From the NCBI RefSeq assembly GCF_000423085.1, contig NZ_AUHH01000024.1:1-64000 (forward strand): a stretch of 64,000 bases of DNA, given 5' to 3'. Below, one piece after another: positions 32,034 through 42,526 of the stretch. The DNA comes from Granulicoccus phenolivorans DSM 17626 = NBRC 107789 = JCM 15570 (lineage in GTDB: Bacteria > Actinomycetota > Actinomycetes > Propionibacteriales > Propionibacteriaceae). The notes under the pieces were generated by a model. That model was not told where the DNA came from. It saw only the letters and a list, made by a program, of their open reading frames with translations, and ran no database searches. Numbering within the stretch: the stretch's first letter is position 1; every line of letters begins with the position of its first letter. Position numbers and translations under genes: made by a program.

Positions 32034-33164
32034 GTGAGCGAACTTGATCACCTGGCTCCGGCGCCCAAGAAGCGCGGCCCGAAGCGGGCTGCCCTGACGC
32101 GTCGTCAGCTTGTTGCCAAGTACGCCGGCCGCATCGGACTGCCGAGCCTGGCAGTTCTGGCGGCGACCGCCGGAGTGGCGTTTGCCATCGGCGGCCCCGG
32201 TACCAGCAACCTGGAAGCCCAGCCCGCCGCGGTGCAGAGTGTATCGCGTGATTTCGCCAGTCGCCCTGATCGCGGTGGTGAGCGTACCCCGAGTGAGTCG
32301 GCCGCGCCGACCGCGGATCCCACCGCGGACCAGACTACCGATCAGGAAGCCGCTGCCGAGGACCAGAAGGCCAAGGAGCAGCAGGGCCCGGTGGAGATGA
32401 GCGCCCAGCCCGCCGAGACCACCGCGTCCAAGTCGGCCGCCCCGAGCCCGTCGAAGACCTCGGCCTCCGCGCAGACTCAGCAGGCCGCCTCCGGCACCAC
32501 CTGGTACGCCACCGAGACCGTCAACGTACGCTCCGGCGCCTCCGCCAGCAGCGACCAGCTCGGCAGCCTGAACAAGGGCGACGCGGTCAAGGGCACCGGC
32601 AAGACCTCCAACGGGTTCACCGAAGTCACCTACAACGGCAAGTCCGGCTGGGTGAGCTCGGAGTTCCTGAGCAAGGACAAGCCCGCCGCCGACACGTCGA
32701 GCAGCGCGAAGGCCGATACCTCCAAGGCCGCCCCGGCTCCCCAGACCAACTCCGGTTCCTCGAACTCCTCCCAGTCCGCCGGCTCCAGCAGCAGCGGCGG
32801 CGGTTCGGTGCCGCAGTCCACGAGCTGCGGCTCGCTGCCCGGCCTGCAGCCGAATGCGGTGAAGGTGCACCAGGCGCTGTGTGCCCAGTTCCCGGCGATC
32901 TCCTCCTACGGCGGTGTCCGGGAGGCCGACGGCGGTTACCACTCCTCCGGTCGCGCGATCGATGCGATGGTCTCCAACCAGGCCCTGGGCCAGGCCGTGG
33001 CCAACTATGTCCGGGCCAACGCCGGCTCGCTGGGGGTCACCGAGGTGATCTGGAACCAGCAGATCTGGACCACCCAGCGCTCCTCCGAGGGCTGGCGCGC
33101 CATGGCTGACCGTGGGTCGGCCACCGCCAACCACATGGACCACGTGCACGTGTCCGTGAGCTGA
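32034..33164 (+). CDS. Membrane-anchored SH3 protein with peptidase-like C-terminus
   Basis: A 376-residue protein with a GTG start. A basic N-terminus with KKRGPKRAALTRRQL is followed by one hydrophobic helix (about residues 35-52), a long Ala/Thr/Asp-rich linker, a bacterial SH3 domain (YATETVNVRSGASASSDQL, about 158-222), a Ser-rich linker and a C-terminal domain (about 265-376) of the ARB_07466 type. The latter has YHSSGRAIDAM and ANHMDHVHVSV, with His/Asp residues that may bind a metal. Proteins of this form are found with Rpf-like cell-wall remodelling factors. Probably acts on peptidoglycan outside the membrane. Confidence 0.75.
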   Translation: MSELDHLAPAPKKRGPKRAALTRRQLVAKYAGRIGLPSLAVLAATAGVAFAIGGPGTSNLEAQPAAVQSVSRDFASRPDRGGERTPSESAAPTADPTADQTTDQEAAAEDQKAKEQQGPVEMSAQPAETTASKSAAPSPSKTSASAQTQQAASGTTWYATETVNVRSGASASSDQLGSLNKGDAVKGTGKTSNGFTEVTYNGKSGWVSSEFLSKDKPAADTSSSAKADTSKAAPAPQTNSGSSNSSQSAGSSSSGGGSVPQSTSCGSLPGLQPNAVKVHQALCAQFPAISSYGGVREADGGYHSSGRAIDAMVSNQALGQAVANYVRANAGSLGVTEVIWNQQIWTTQRSSEGWRAMADRGSATANHMDHVHVSVS

Positions 33165-33207
33165 GCCCCGCTGGACCGGGCCGATCGATTTCCGGTCCGA
33201 CCAGGAA

Positions 33208-33245
33208 GAAGACCCCGACGTGAAGTCCCTCACGTCGGGGTCTTC
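33208..33245. terminator. Terminator of the SH3 gene
   Basis: GAAGACCCCGACGTGA (33208-33223) pairs perfectly with TCACGTCGGGGTCTTC (33230-33245) across a 6-base loop, 43 bp after the stop. Confidence 0.92.
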
Positions 33246-33277
33246 GGCGTTGATCAAGCTTTCAACAACACCTATTA

Positions 33278-33293
33278 TTGAGTGAGTACTCAA
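33278..33293. promoter_or_regulatory. Inverted repeat before the 47-residue protein gene
   Basis: TTGAGT-GAGT-ACTCAA within an AT-rich promoter-like stretch, 58 bp upstream of the small ORF start. A candidate operator. Confidence 0.5.
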
Positions 33294-33350
33294 AAGTACG
33301 TACCCTACTCTCAGCTCCCAGACGGAGCCACTCGAGGAGAAGCACTCACC

Positions 33351-33494
33351 ATGTCGCTCGTCCAGACTCTCCGGACCCGCCACCATGCCGCCCGCACCAC
33401 CCGCGCGATCAACCGCGTGATCCGCGCCGCCGCGACGTCGACCATGCGCGACGAACTGATCGCGGTCTCGCAGCGCCAGTACCCGCGGCACTGA
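33351..33494 (+). CDS. Small basic protein (47 residues)
   Basis: A short ORF starting ATG at 33351 with GAGGAG 12 bp upstream. The product is Arg-rich and helical: MSLVQTLRTRHHAARTTR then INRVIRAAATSTMRDELIAV. It has its own promoter-like region with an inverted repeat and follows a strong terminator, so it is a separate transcription unit. Two upstream GTG/ATG-type starts in frame lack a ribosome binding site. Not a recognised family to me; the amphipathic pattern could fit a nucleoid- or membrane-associated peptide. Confidence 0.6.
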   Translation: MSLVQTLRTRHHAARTTRAINRVIRAAATSTMRDELIAVSQRQYPRH

Positions 33495-33585
33495 GCCGCA
33501 CCGGGCGGGAACTTCCGGCGGATAGTTCCGCGCCCGAACCCTTTCCTCTGTAGCCGGGAAGACGGTGTCATCGACGGTGACCCGT

Positions 33586-33600
33586 GAGCCACCGTGGCTC
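33586..33600. promoter_or_regulatory. Short palindrome before the amidase gene
   Basis: GAGCCAC-C-GTGGCTC, an inverted repeat 27 bp before the amidase start. It could be an operator or a 5' leader hairpin. Confidence 0.4.
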
Positions 33601-33627
33601 ATTCTCCCCGCCCCCAGAGGAGTTCCC

Positions 33628-34791
33628 ATGTGCTCGGACTGCGTCCGATCCGCCCCCGCCACCCCCGCCCCGACCCTCCCCGCCGCCCGCTCCGGATTCC
33701 CCGGCCGGCTCAGCCGCCGCGGCGTACTGGGCCTGGGGGCGGCGGCAGCCGCCGGACTCACCGTCGGCGGCAGCCTGCTGGTGACCGAGGTCGCCAACGC
33801 CGCGGTCAAACCGCCGACGATCATCCCGACCGCGGAGTGGGGCGCCAAGCCCGCCACCACCAGGATCGACCTCAGCGAGTACCGGCCCACCTACCTGGTG
33901 ATCCACCACATGGCGACCCCGAACAATGTCGCCACCACCAAGGCCGCCGCGTACCAGATCGCCCGGGACTGCCAGAGTTGGCACCTGGGCAACGGCTGGG
34001 GCGACACCGGCCAGCACTTCAGCGTCAGCCGTGGTGGGTACGCCCTGGAGGGCCGGCACGGCTCGCTGAACGCACTGCGCGGCGGCAAGAATTTCCCGAT
34101 CGGCATTCACGCCCGCGGCGGCAATGACCGCTCGATCGGGATCGAGACCCAGGGCACGTTCACCAGCGAACTGCCCCCGGCCGCCCAATGGAAGACGCTG
34201 GTCCAGCTCGCCGCCTACATCTGCCAGCAGTACCGGATCCCGACCAGCCGGATCATCGGTCACCGCGATGTCAACGGCTCCTCCACCGCCTGCCCCGGAA
34301 ACACCCTGTACGCCGCCCTGCCCCGGTTCCGCCAGGAGGTCGCCAAGCTGCTGAGCAGCGATCCCGGGCCCGCACCCGAGCCCGCGCCGGAGTTCGTCTG
34401 GGCCGTCGTCGGGCTCGGTGACCGGGGTTTCCGGACCAAGGTCGTCCAACACCTGCTGCGCCAGTCCGGGCGCAGTGTCGAGGTCGACGGCAGCTTCGGC
34501 CCGAAGACCGAGGCGGCGGTGAAGAGCTTCCAGAAGGCCGCTCAGCTCGACGCCGACGGGGTGGTCGGCAAGGTCACCTGGCCACGGCTGGCGGTGACCG
34601 TACGCAACGGGTCGACCGGCGAGGCCGTCAAGGGTGCGCAGGTGGCGCTGAACGCCCGCGGCGCCGGGCTGCAGATCGACGGCAGCTTCGGTCCGGCGAC
34701 CACCGCGGCTGCGCGGAGTTTCCAGCAGAGCGCCAAGCTGGTCGTCGACGCGGTGATCGGCCCGAAGACCTGGAACGCGCTGACCAAGTAG
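33628..34791 (+). CDS. Secreted N-acetylmuramoyl-L-alanine amidase
   Basis: A 387-residue exported hydrolase. The N-terminus has a Tat-type signal, LSRRGVLGLGAAAAAG. The PGRP/amidase_2 domain (about 65-225) shows YLVIHHMA, HFSVSRGGYALEGR, SIGIETQG and GHRDVNGSSTACPGN, with two His and one Cys expected to bind Zn2+. Two peptidoglycan-binding repeats follow (about 255-310 and 320-387), each with VDGSFGP or IDGSFGP. The ATG at 33628 follows AGAGGAG. It cleaves the bond between MurNAc and the stem peptide. Confidence 0.9.
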   Translation: MCSDCVRSAPATPAPTLPAARSGFPGRLSRRGVLGLGAAAAAGLTVGGSLLVTEVANAAVKPPTIIPTAEWGAKPATTRIDLSEYRPTYLVIHHMATPNNVATTKAAAYQIARDCQSWHLGNGWGDTGQHFSVSRGGYALEGRHGSLNALRGGKNFPIGIHARGGNDRSIGIETQGTFTSELPPAAQWKTLVQLAAYICQQYRIPTSRIIGHRDVNGSSTACPGNTLYAALPRFRQEVAKLLSSDPGPAPEPAPEFVWAVVGLGDRGFRTKVVQHLLRQSGRSVEVDGSFGPKTEAAVKSFQKAAQLDADGVVGKVTWPRLAVTVRNGSTGEAVKGAQVALNARGAGLQIDGSFGPATTAAARSFQQSAKLVVDAVIGPKTWNALTK

Positions 34792-34814
34792 CGCTCGGTC
34801 CACCGGGGTCGGGC

Positions 34815-36395
34815 TCAGAGTGCGCCGGAAGCCCAGAGCATCCCGGTGGTCGGGCCGAGCCGGTTCGCGTACGCCAGGGCCTGCCCGTCGGTGAGCCCGG
34901 CGACGAAATCGACGATCCCGCGCCCGCGCCACATCCGGGCCAGCTCGGTGTCGGAGGTCCGTCCACCCAGCCACTCCGGATGGGTATCGCGGACCTCCAC
35001 ATACTGCGCCTCGGCCAGCTCGACCAGATCGATCAGCCGGTGGGGGGCCTTCACCGCATCCATCCGGTCGGCCAGCCACTCGTCGAAGACCCGGACCAAC
35101 TGGCTGATCGTGTGCGCCTGCCCGCGCTGCAGCATCGCCAGGTCCGGGCGGTGCAGCACGAAGTACTGGTGGATGAACTTCAGCACCTGCATCTCGTGCC
35201 ACTGCGCCGGGCGTACGGTCACCAGCGGGGCCCGCATCGGCGGCGTCCGACCGAGCAACTGCCCGGTCAGCACCACCGCCGAGGAGAACCGATCGATCCA
35301 GGACCCGGTGAACCGCGAGATCGACCGGTGCGCGGCCATCGACCCGTCATAGGGCACCGTGAGCACCCCGGAGACGAATTCCTCCCCGATCGCGCGGACC
35401 GCGGCGGCGAAGTCGTCGTCGTTGTAGATCCAGCCGTCCTTGGCCGCCATCCGCCGGCGCAGCGTCTCCAGGCCGATCCCGGGGGTGCGGCTCAGGACGG
35501 CGATCTCGCGTTCGGACAGGCTCTCCAGCCAACTGCGCTGGTCCTCCCAGGCGCGCAGTTCCCCGGCGATCGGGGAGAACTGCAGCACCCCCGAGCGGTG
35601 GAAATCCTCCAGGTCGTGCAGGGAGTAGGCGACGTCGTCGGCCAGATCCATCACCGAACATTCCAGGCTCTGCCGACCCGGTTCCAGCTGCATGATGTCG
35701 AGCACCTCGATCATCTCGGCCAGGTCGGGGACGTAGGCGTTGAACTTTCCCGAGCCCGGCCCGTCCGGCCCGTGCCCGGCGCCGCGCGGCTGCTCCTGCC
35801 AGGTCCGCGGATGCGGGGAGGGGACGCTCAGGCGCCCCCAGGGGTATTTCAGCACTGCCGCGCGGACCGCCGCGGTGAGGTTCAACCCGTCCTGACCGGT
35901 GCCGTACACCTCCAACTTGGTCAGGATCCGGAAGGTCTGCGCATTGCCCTCGAACCCGTCGTTCAGCCCGAAATGATCCCGGGCCAGCCGGTCCAGGGTC
36001 CGTTCGCCCAGGTGCCCGAACGGTGGGTGCCCGAGGTCGTGGGAGACCGCGCCGGCCTGTGCGACCACTGGATCCAGCCCGCCGAGCCGGTCGAGTTCGT
36101 CGGGATCCTCGGTGTCGGCCAGCCCGACGGCCAGCGAGCGGGCGACCGTGGTCACCTTGATCGTGTGGGTGAGCCGGTTGTGCACCACTTCGCCGGTCGC
36201 GCCGGCCGAGACCACCTGGGTGACCTCGGAGAGGCGGGCGAAGGCCGGGGCGAACCGGATGCGTTCCAGGTCGATCCGGAAATCGGAGTCCGAGCCGAGC
36301 GAGTGCGGGGTCCAACTGGCGTCCTCGATCATGGCGCGCGCGATTCGGCGCTCCATCAGTTCGACCAGATCACGTTCCGCGGGGGATTCGCCCAT
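34815..36395 (-). CDS. dgt: dGTP triphosphohydrolase
   Basis: A 526-residue HD-domain hydrolase that splits dNTPs into deoxynucleoside and triphosphate. Metal ligands are visible in NRLTHTIKV and [16 protein letters not shown], with a later [16 protein letters not shown]. The C-terminal domain is typical of bacterial Dgt. Length fits the family. I chose the ATG at 36395 ([10 protein letters not shown]) because relatives start here; the upstream ATG at 36434 adds low-complexity residues and lacks support. Confidence 0.9.
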   Translation of the reverse strand: MGESPAERDLVELMERRIARAMIEDASWTPHSLGSDSDFRIDLERIRFAPAFARLSEVTQVVSAGATGEVVHNRLTHTIKVTTVARSLAVGLADTEDPDELDRLGGLDPVVAQAGAVSHDLGHPPFGHLGERTLDRLARDHFGLNDGFEGNAQTFRILTKLEVYGTGQDGLNLTAAVRAAVLKYPWGRLSVPSPHPRTWQEQPRGAGHGPDGPGSGKFNAYVPDLAEMIEVLDIMQLEPGRQSLECSVMDLADDVAYSLHDLEDFHRSGVLQFSPIAGELRAWEDQRSWLESLSEREIAVLSRTPGIGLETLRRRMAAKDGWIYNDDDFAAAVRAIGEEFVSGVLTVPYDGSMAAHRSISRFTGSWIDRFSSAVVLTGQLLGRTPPMRAPLVTVRPAQWHEMQVLKFIHQYFVLHRPDLAMLQRGQAHTISQLVRVFDEWLADRMDAVKAPHRLIDLVELAEAQYVEVRDTHPEWLGGRTSDTELARMWRGRGIVDFVAGLTDGQALAYANRLGPTTGMLWASGAL

Positions 36396-36472
36396 ACCCC
36401 CGAACCTACCCGCCCCGGCGGCGCGGCGACCCACGGCCTCGGCGTACCGGCGCCTTGTTTAGGCTGGCCACC

Positions 36473-38146
<1,674 letters not shown>

Positions 38147-38155
38147 GGCCGCGGC

Positions 38156-38884
38156 TCAGCTCGCGGCGAGAGCCTCGTCCACAGAGGTCTCCCGCGGGCC
38201 GAGCGTCGGCCGGCGCTGGGTGAGGACATCGATCGCCATCTTGATGTTCGCCCCGACCTCGCGGAACTCGCCCCACTGCCAGGTGCGCGAATCGGGCCGG
38301 ACGGAGGTGTCGCCGACCCCGATCGCGTCGATCCCGACCGCGCGGCAGGTGGCCAGCGCACGCGGCACGTGGTACTGCTGCGACACCACCGTCAGCGCGT
38401 TCACCCCGAAGATCTCCTTGGCCCGGACACAGGAGGCGTACGTGTCGAACCCGGCGTAGTCGGCGACGACCTTGCTGGCGGGTACCCCGCGGCGGATGAG
38501 CCAATTCCGCATCCCGTCGGGCTCGTTGTACGACTGGGTGCTGTTGTCCCCGGAGACCAGGATCACCCGCACCTTGCCGGCCTGATAGAGCTCCAGCGCG
38601 GTCTGCAGCCGGCCCTCCAGGAAGGGGGAGGGGCGGCCGCTGGGGTAGATCTCGGCCCCCAGTACCAGGGCCACCGGGCGGGTCGGCGCGGAGGCGACGG
38701 TGTACTGCTTGTCGGCGGTGGTCCCCTGCACGAAGGCGGTGGGTCCGCCGATCACCAGGGCGGAGATCCCGAGCAGCGCCGCGGCCGCGACGGCCAGCCG
38801 GCGTCCGGTGCGGCGCCGGCGGGTCGCTCGGTCGCCGGGGGATCGGGTCGGGCTCGGTCCGGTGGTGCGCTGGGTGAGAGTCAC
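38156..38884 (-). CDS. SanA/YdcF-like DUF218 membrane protein
   Basis: A 242-residue protein with a basic N-terminus, one membrane helix (about residues 32-52) and an extracytoplasmic DUF218 domain: VALVLGAEIYPSGRPSPFLEGRL, VILVSGDNST, and VVSQQYHVPRAL. SanA homologues affect envelope permeability and vancomycin resistance in Gram-negatives. The GTG start at 38884 gives the family's usual N-terminus. Confidence 0.8.
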   Translation of the reverse strand: MTLTQRTTGPSPTRSPGDRATRRRRTGRRLAVAAAALLGISALVIGGPTAFVQGTTADKQYTVASAPTRPVALVLGAEIYPSGRPSPFLEGRLQTALELYQAGKVRVILVSGDNSTQSYNEPDGMRNWLIRRGVPASKVVADYAGFDTYASCVRAKEIFGVNALTVVSQQYHVPRALATCRAVGIDAIGVGDTSVRPDSRTWQWGEFREVGANIKMAIDVLTQRRPTLGPRETSVDEALAAS

Positions 38885-39065
38885 GTTCCCAAGGATACGG
38901 AGGGGGAGTACCTCGCCCGATCGGCCGCAGGTCGTCGGGCGGGGGTACTGCGGTGTGATCGGCCCCGGAGGAACCCCGGGCTCGGGGCGACACCTGCTGT
39001 TCATGATCAGGAAAGCTGCCCCGAATACGGTCCTCGACGCCCAACCCCTGCAGAAAGCTGGACCC

Positions 39066-41585
39066 ATGTCTCTCCTCCGAAAGAGCGTCGCGGTGCTGGC
39101 AACCGCGTTGCTCGGCACCGGACTCCTCACCATCCCGGCCCACGCCGTCGACGCCCTGCCGCGGATCCCCGGCCGCGCCACGGACGCCGAAACCCTCACC
39201 CTCGCGGTCATCGGCGACTACGGCGGCTGTGGGGTGGACCGAACCTGCGACCAGGAATACAAGGTGGCCGACCTGGTGCACTCGTGGAACCCCGATGCCA
39301 TCCTCACCACCGGCGACAACACCTACCAGCAGGGTCTCCCGGAGGAAGTCGTCAAGGCCCAGGCGCCGTACAAGGCCGACATCGACGCCGGGCGGTTCTT
39401 CCCGATCATGGGCAATCACGACTACGGCAACGGCTGCAACGCCGCCTCGGTCCAGCCGAGCGTGGACTACTTCAAGGTGCCGGTGGCGTTCGTCGCCGGG
39501 TTCGGGAAGAACCTCGTCGACTTCCTCAATCCCGACGTGAACTGCCAAAGCGGTGCTGCGCCGGCCATTCTGGGTGCCTATCAGGACGCGGTGAGTTCCT
39601 CGACCGCGGCGTGGCAACTCACTGGCGCGCACCAGCCGGTGTTCTCCTCCGGCAAGGCCGGCAACAACCCCGACCGGGCCTGGGTCATGCAGTCCGGAGT
39701 CGACCTCGTCCTGTCCGGACATGACCACCACGCCGAGCACATCACCACCGCCGAGGGCTACAATATCGCGATCACCGGCAATGGCGGGGCCGGCACCACC
39801 CCGTTGTTCGGGGCGACCACCGGCAGCCAGTTCCGCGATGCCGACCATTTCGGTGCCATGCGGCTGAGCATCACCGCCGACACCCTCAAGGCCGATTTCG
39901 TCGACACCGCCGGTGCGGTCCGCTACTCCTTCACTCTGAAGAAGGACGCCGCCGGCAAGGCCTATGTCGCCGAGCGGACGCCGTGGACCGACCCGGGGCA
40001 GGGGGCGGGAAATCAGAATCCGGTGCCGGGCACCTCGCGCGTCGGGTTCGACGCTGCCGCCGGCACCTCCACCGGACTCCGCGCGGTCAGCTATGAGGAC
40101 GGTCCCTTCGAGCAGACCACGGTGGCCGGACGTCCGGCCCTGCAGTTGCTGACCAACCCCCGGGGCGGCGGCAACTACCTGTACCTGCAGGCCGACGATG
40201 CCCTGCTGAACGGTGGTCCCTACAACGCGACTGCGACGATCCAGTACCGCTCGGAGGTCGCGGGCAGCTTCACCCTGCAGTACGACAATCAGGCCACCGG
40301 CGCGGCGTACAGCTCGGCGGCCAGTGTGAATATTGCCCCCGATCAGGTCGGCCAGTGGCGTACGGCCACGATTGCACTGCCGAACATCAAGTTCAACAAC
40401 CGGCAGAACAATGGCTCGGACCTGCGGCTGCTCGCTCCGGCGAATCTGCCGTTGGCGGTCTCCGGGATCACGATCGACGTCGAGCAGATTCCCGCGACCC
40501 CGAGCGGGCCCAAGGTCGACGCGGTGGAGATGGTCATCGGGAGTGAGCCGAGCGGACTGACCTGGATCCCCTACGAGTCGGGTCCGGCCCACGAGATCAC
40601 GATCGACGGGGAGCGTGCGCTGCAGGTGGATCGGAACACCTTCAACACCGGCAACAATCTCTACCTGAGCGTCGATGATCGCTACGTCACCGGCGGTCCC
40701 TACTCCGCGATGGCGACGTTCCGGTTCCGCTCGCCGGTGGCCGGCTCGTTCGTGCTGCAGTACGAGAACAAGGAGCGGGGCAGTGCGTACTTCTCCGCGG
40801 AACGGGTGTACGTCCGCGCCGATCAGGTCGATCAGTGGCTCACCGCCTCGGTGAACCTCGACAGCGCGATGTTCCAGAACCGACAGAACGGGAATGCGGA
40901 CATGCGGATCGTGGGGGCGAACAACCTGCCCTTCATCATCGGGTCGATCCGGGTCGACCTGCTGAGCACTCCGGAGCAGATCGCAGCCCGGGACGCGGTC
41001 AGCGCTGCCGAGAAGGCCGCCAAGCCGACGGGGGGACTCGATACCCGAGCCAAGGTCGACGCCGCGTCGGCCGCCCTGGTCGCGGCCCGCGGCAAGGTCG
41101 CGGCGCTCACCGAGGGTCAGTTCCGGTCGATCCTGACCGAGCGTCTGGATGCGGTCGACGCAACTGTCAGGGCGGCCGCCGAGGAACTCCGCATTCGCGA
41201 GGCGATCGACCGTGCGAACTCGCTGTTGGCGGGCATCAAGGCCGCCGACCTGACCTCGTCGGCGGCGATCGATACCGCGATCGCCGACCTGGCGCGGGCG
41301 CGTGAGGTCATTGCCACGATTCCCGCCGAGCGTCGCGGCTCCCTCGCGGCGGATACCGAGGCCGCGGTGGTCCGGATCGGGGACGCAATCGCGGCAAACC
41401 TGCGGGCGGACAAGGGCGGGGCGCCGTCCCCAATCAGCGACGCGTGGCTGACCGCGGTGATCGACGCCGAGTACACCGCCCGGGGCGAAGCCGGCCTCAA
41501 GGATCGGGTACAGGGCATCGTGAACCGAACGGCGACCGGCAAGCGCGTGAACGAGGCGATCACGAAGTACCTCGCCGCACGCTGA
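39066..41585 (+). CDS. Secreted metallophosphatase with duplicated beta-sandwich domain
   Basis: An 839-residue exported protein. A signal peptide (ends near AHAVDA) precedes a calcineurin-like phosphoesterase domain (about 40-300) with VIGDYGGC, LTTGDNTY, IMGNHDYG and LSGHDHHAEH. Next come two tandem copies of a domain of about 135 residues (about 325-465 and 480-625); both begin YEDGPFEQT/YESGPAHEI and share LYL, GGPY, FVLQY/FTLQY and FxNRQN segments. They resemble carbohydrate-binding beta-sandwiches. A helical tail with spectrin-like repeats ends the protein. It probably releases phosphate outside the cell. Start chosen at 39066 because the signal peptide begins there. Confidence 0.85.
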   Translation: MSLLRKSVAVLATALLGTGLLTIPAHAVDALPRIPGRATDAETLTLAVIGDYGGCGVDRTCDQEYKVADLVHSWNPDAILTTGDNTYQQGLPEEVVKAQAPYKADIDAGRFFPIMGNHDYGNGCNAASVQPSVDYFKVPVAFVAGFGKNLVDFLNPDVNCQSGAAPAILGAYQDAVSSSTAAWQLTGAHQPVFSSGKAGNNPDRAWVMQSGVDLVLSGHDHHAEHITTAEGYNIAITGNGGAGTTPLFGATTGSQFRDADHFGAMRLSITADTLKADFVDTAGAVRYSFTLKKDAAGKAYVAERTPWTDPGQGAGNQNPVPGTSRVGFDAAAGTSTGLRAVSYEDGPFEQTTVAGRPALQLLTNPRGGGNYLYLQADDALLNGGPYNATATIQYRSEVAGSFTLQYDNQATGAAYSSAASVNIAPDQVGQWRTATIALPNIKFNNRQNNGSDLRLLAPANLPLAVSGITIDVEQIPATPSGPKVDAVEMVIGSEPSGLTWIPYESGPAHEITIDGERALQVDRNTFNTGNNLYLSVDDRYVTGGPYSAMATFRFRSPVAGSFVLQYENKERGSAYFSAERVYVRADQVDQWLTASVNLDSAMFQNRQNGNADMRIVGANNLPFIIGSIRVDLLSTPEQIAARDAVSAAEKAAKPTGGLDTRAKVDAASAALVAARGKVAALTEGQFRSILTERLDAVDATVRAAAEELRIREAIDRANSLLAGIKAADLTSSAAIDTAIADLARAREVIATIPAERRGSLAADTEAAVVRIGDAIAANLRADKGGAPSPISDAWLTAVIDAEYTARGEAGLKDRVQGIVNRTATGKRVNEAITKYLAAR

Positions 41586-41597
41586 GCCGAACCTGAG

Positions 41598-41627
41598 CGG
41601 GCGGGCACACATCCGTGTGCCCGCCCG
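41598..41627. terminator. Terminator after the metallophosphatase gene
   Basis: CGGGCGGGCACAC (41598-41610) pairs perfectly with GTGTGCCCGCCCG (41615-41627). It lies between converging genes and may act in both directions. Confidence 0.9.
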
Positions 41628-41644
41628 TTCACGCTCCTCCCGGA

Positions 41645-42457
41645 TCAGGCCGGAGGGTTCTCGGGGTCGCCCCCGACCCGGTTGTCCCGGTTCAGCCCGT
41701 CGATCGCTTCCTTCTGCTCGGTGGTCAGCTCGAAGTCGAACAGGGCGATGTTCTCCCGGATCCGGCTCGGGGTGACCGAGCGGGGGAAGACGATGAGGTC
41801 GTTCTGCAGGTGCCAGCGCAGGATCACCTGGGCCGGCGTACGCCCGACCTCCTCGGCGATGTGGGTGATCAGCGGGTTGCCGATGTCGTGATTGCGGCCC
41901 AGCGGGCTCCAGGACTGGGTGAGGATGCCGTGCTCGTCGTTGAAGGCGCGCAGGTGCGGGCGGGTGTGGCTGGGATGCACCTCGATCTGGTTCACCGCCG
42001 GAACCACCGACCCGGCCTCGAGCACGTCGGTCAGGTGATGTTCGAGGAAGTTCGACACCCCGATCGAGCGGGTCAGGCCCTGCCGCTGCAGGTCCTCCAG
42101 CGCCAGCCAGGCCTGGACGTAGGTGCCCGGGACGGCCCAGTGGATCAGGTAGAGGTCGACCTGGTCCAGGCCCAGCTTCTCCAGGCTCTCGGCCAGGGCG
42201 GCCGGGGCGTCGGTGTGTCGGTCGTTCCACAGCTTGGTGGTGATGAACAGTTCCTCGCGCGGGATCCCGGACTCCCGGATCGCCTGCCCGACCCCCTCCT
42301 CGTTGCCGTAGATGGCGGCGGTATCGATGTGGCGGTAGCCGGTCTCGAGCGCGGTACGCAGCGCCGGCACGATGTCGTCGGAAGAGATCTGCCACACGCC
42401 GAAACCGAGCTGCGGAATGGTGTGCCCGTCGTTGAGCACCAGGTCAGGAACAGTCAT
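41645..42457 (-). CDS. Aldo/keto reductase
   Basis: A 270-residue AKR of the bacterial 2,5-diketo-gluconate reductase type. It has GYRHIDTAAIYGNEEGVG with the catalytic Asp and Tyr, ITTKLWNDRH (catalytic Lys), DLYLIHWAVPG (His), IGVSNF, and the NADPH segment VFPRSVTPSRIREN. The minus-strand ATG at 42457 gives the standard N-terminus. Substrate not clear. Confidence 0.9.
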   Translation of the reverse strand: MTVPDLVLNDGHTIPQLGFGVWQISSDDIVPALRTALETGYRHIDTAAIYGNEEGVGQAIRESGIPREELFITTKLWNDRHTDAPAALAESLEKLGLDQVDLYLIHWAVPGTYVQAWLALEDLQRQGLTRSIGVSNFLEHHLTDVLEAGSVVPAVNQIEVHPSHTRPHLRAFNDEHGILTQSWSPLGRNHDIGNPLITHIAEEVGRTPAQVILRWHLQNDLIVFPRSVTPSRIRENIALFDFELTTEQKEAIDGLNRDNRVGGDPENPPA

Positions 42458-42526
42458 GGCCCCCATCCCATCACGCCGGTCAAGCTCGAATGGTTCGGCG
42501 CGCGACGGACGAGTAACCTGCCGCCC

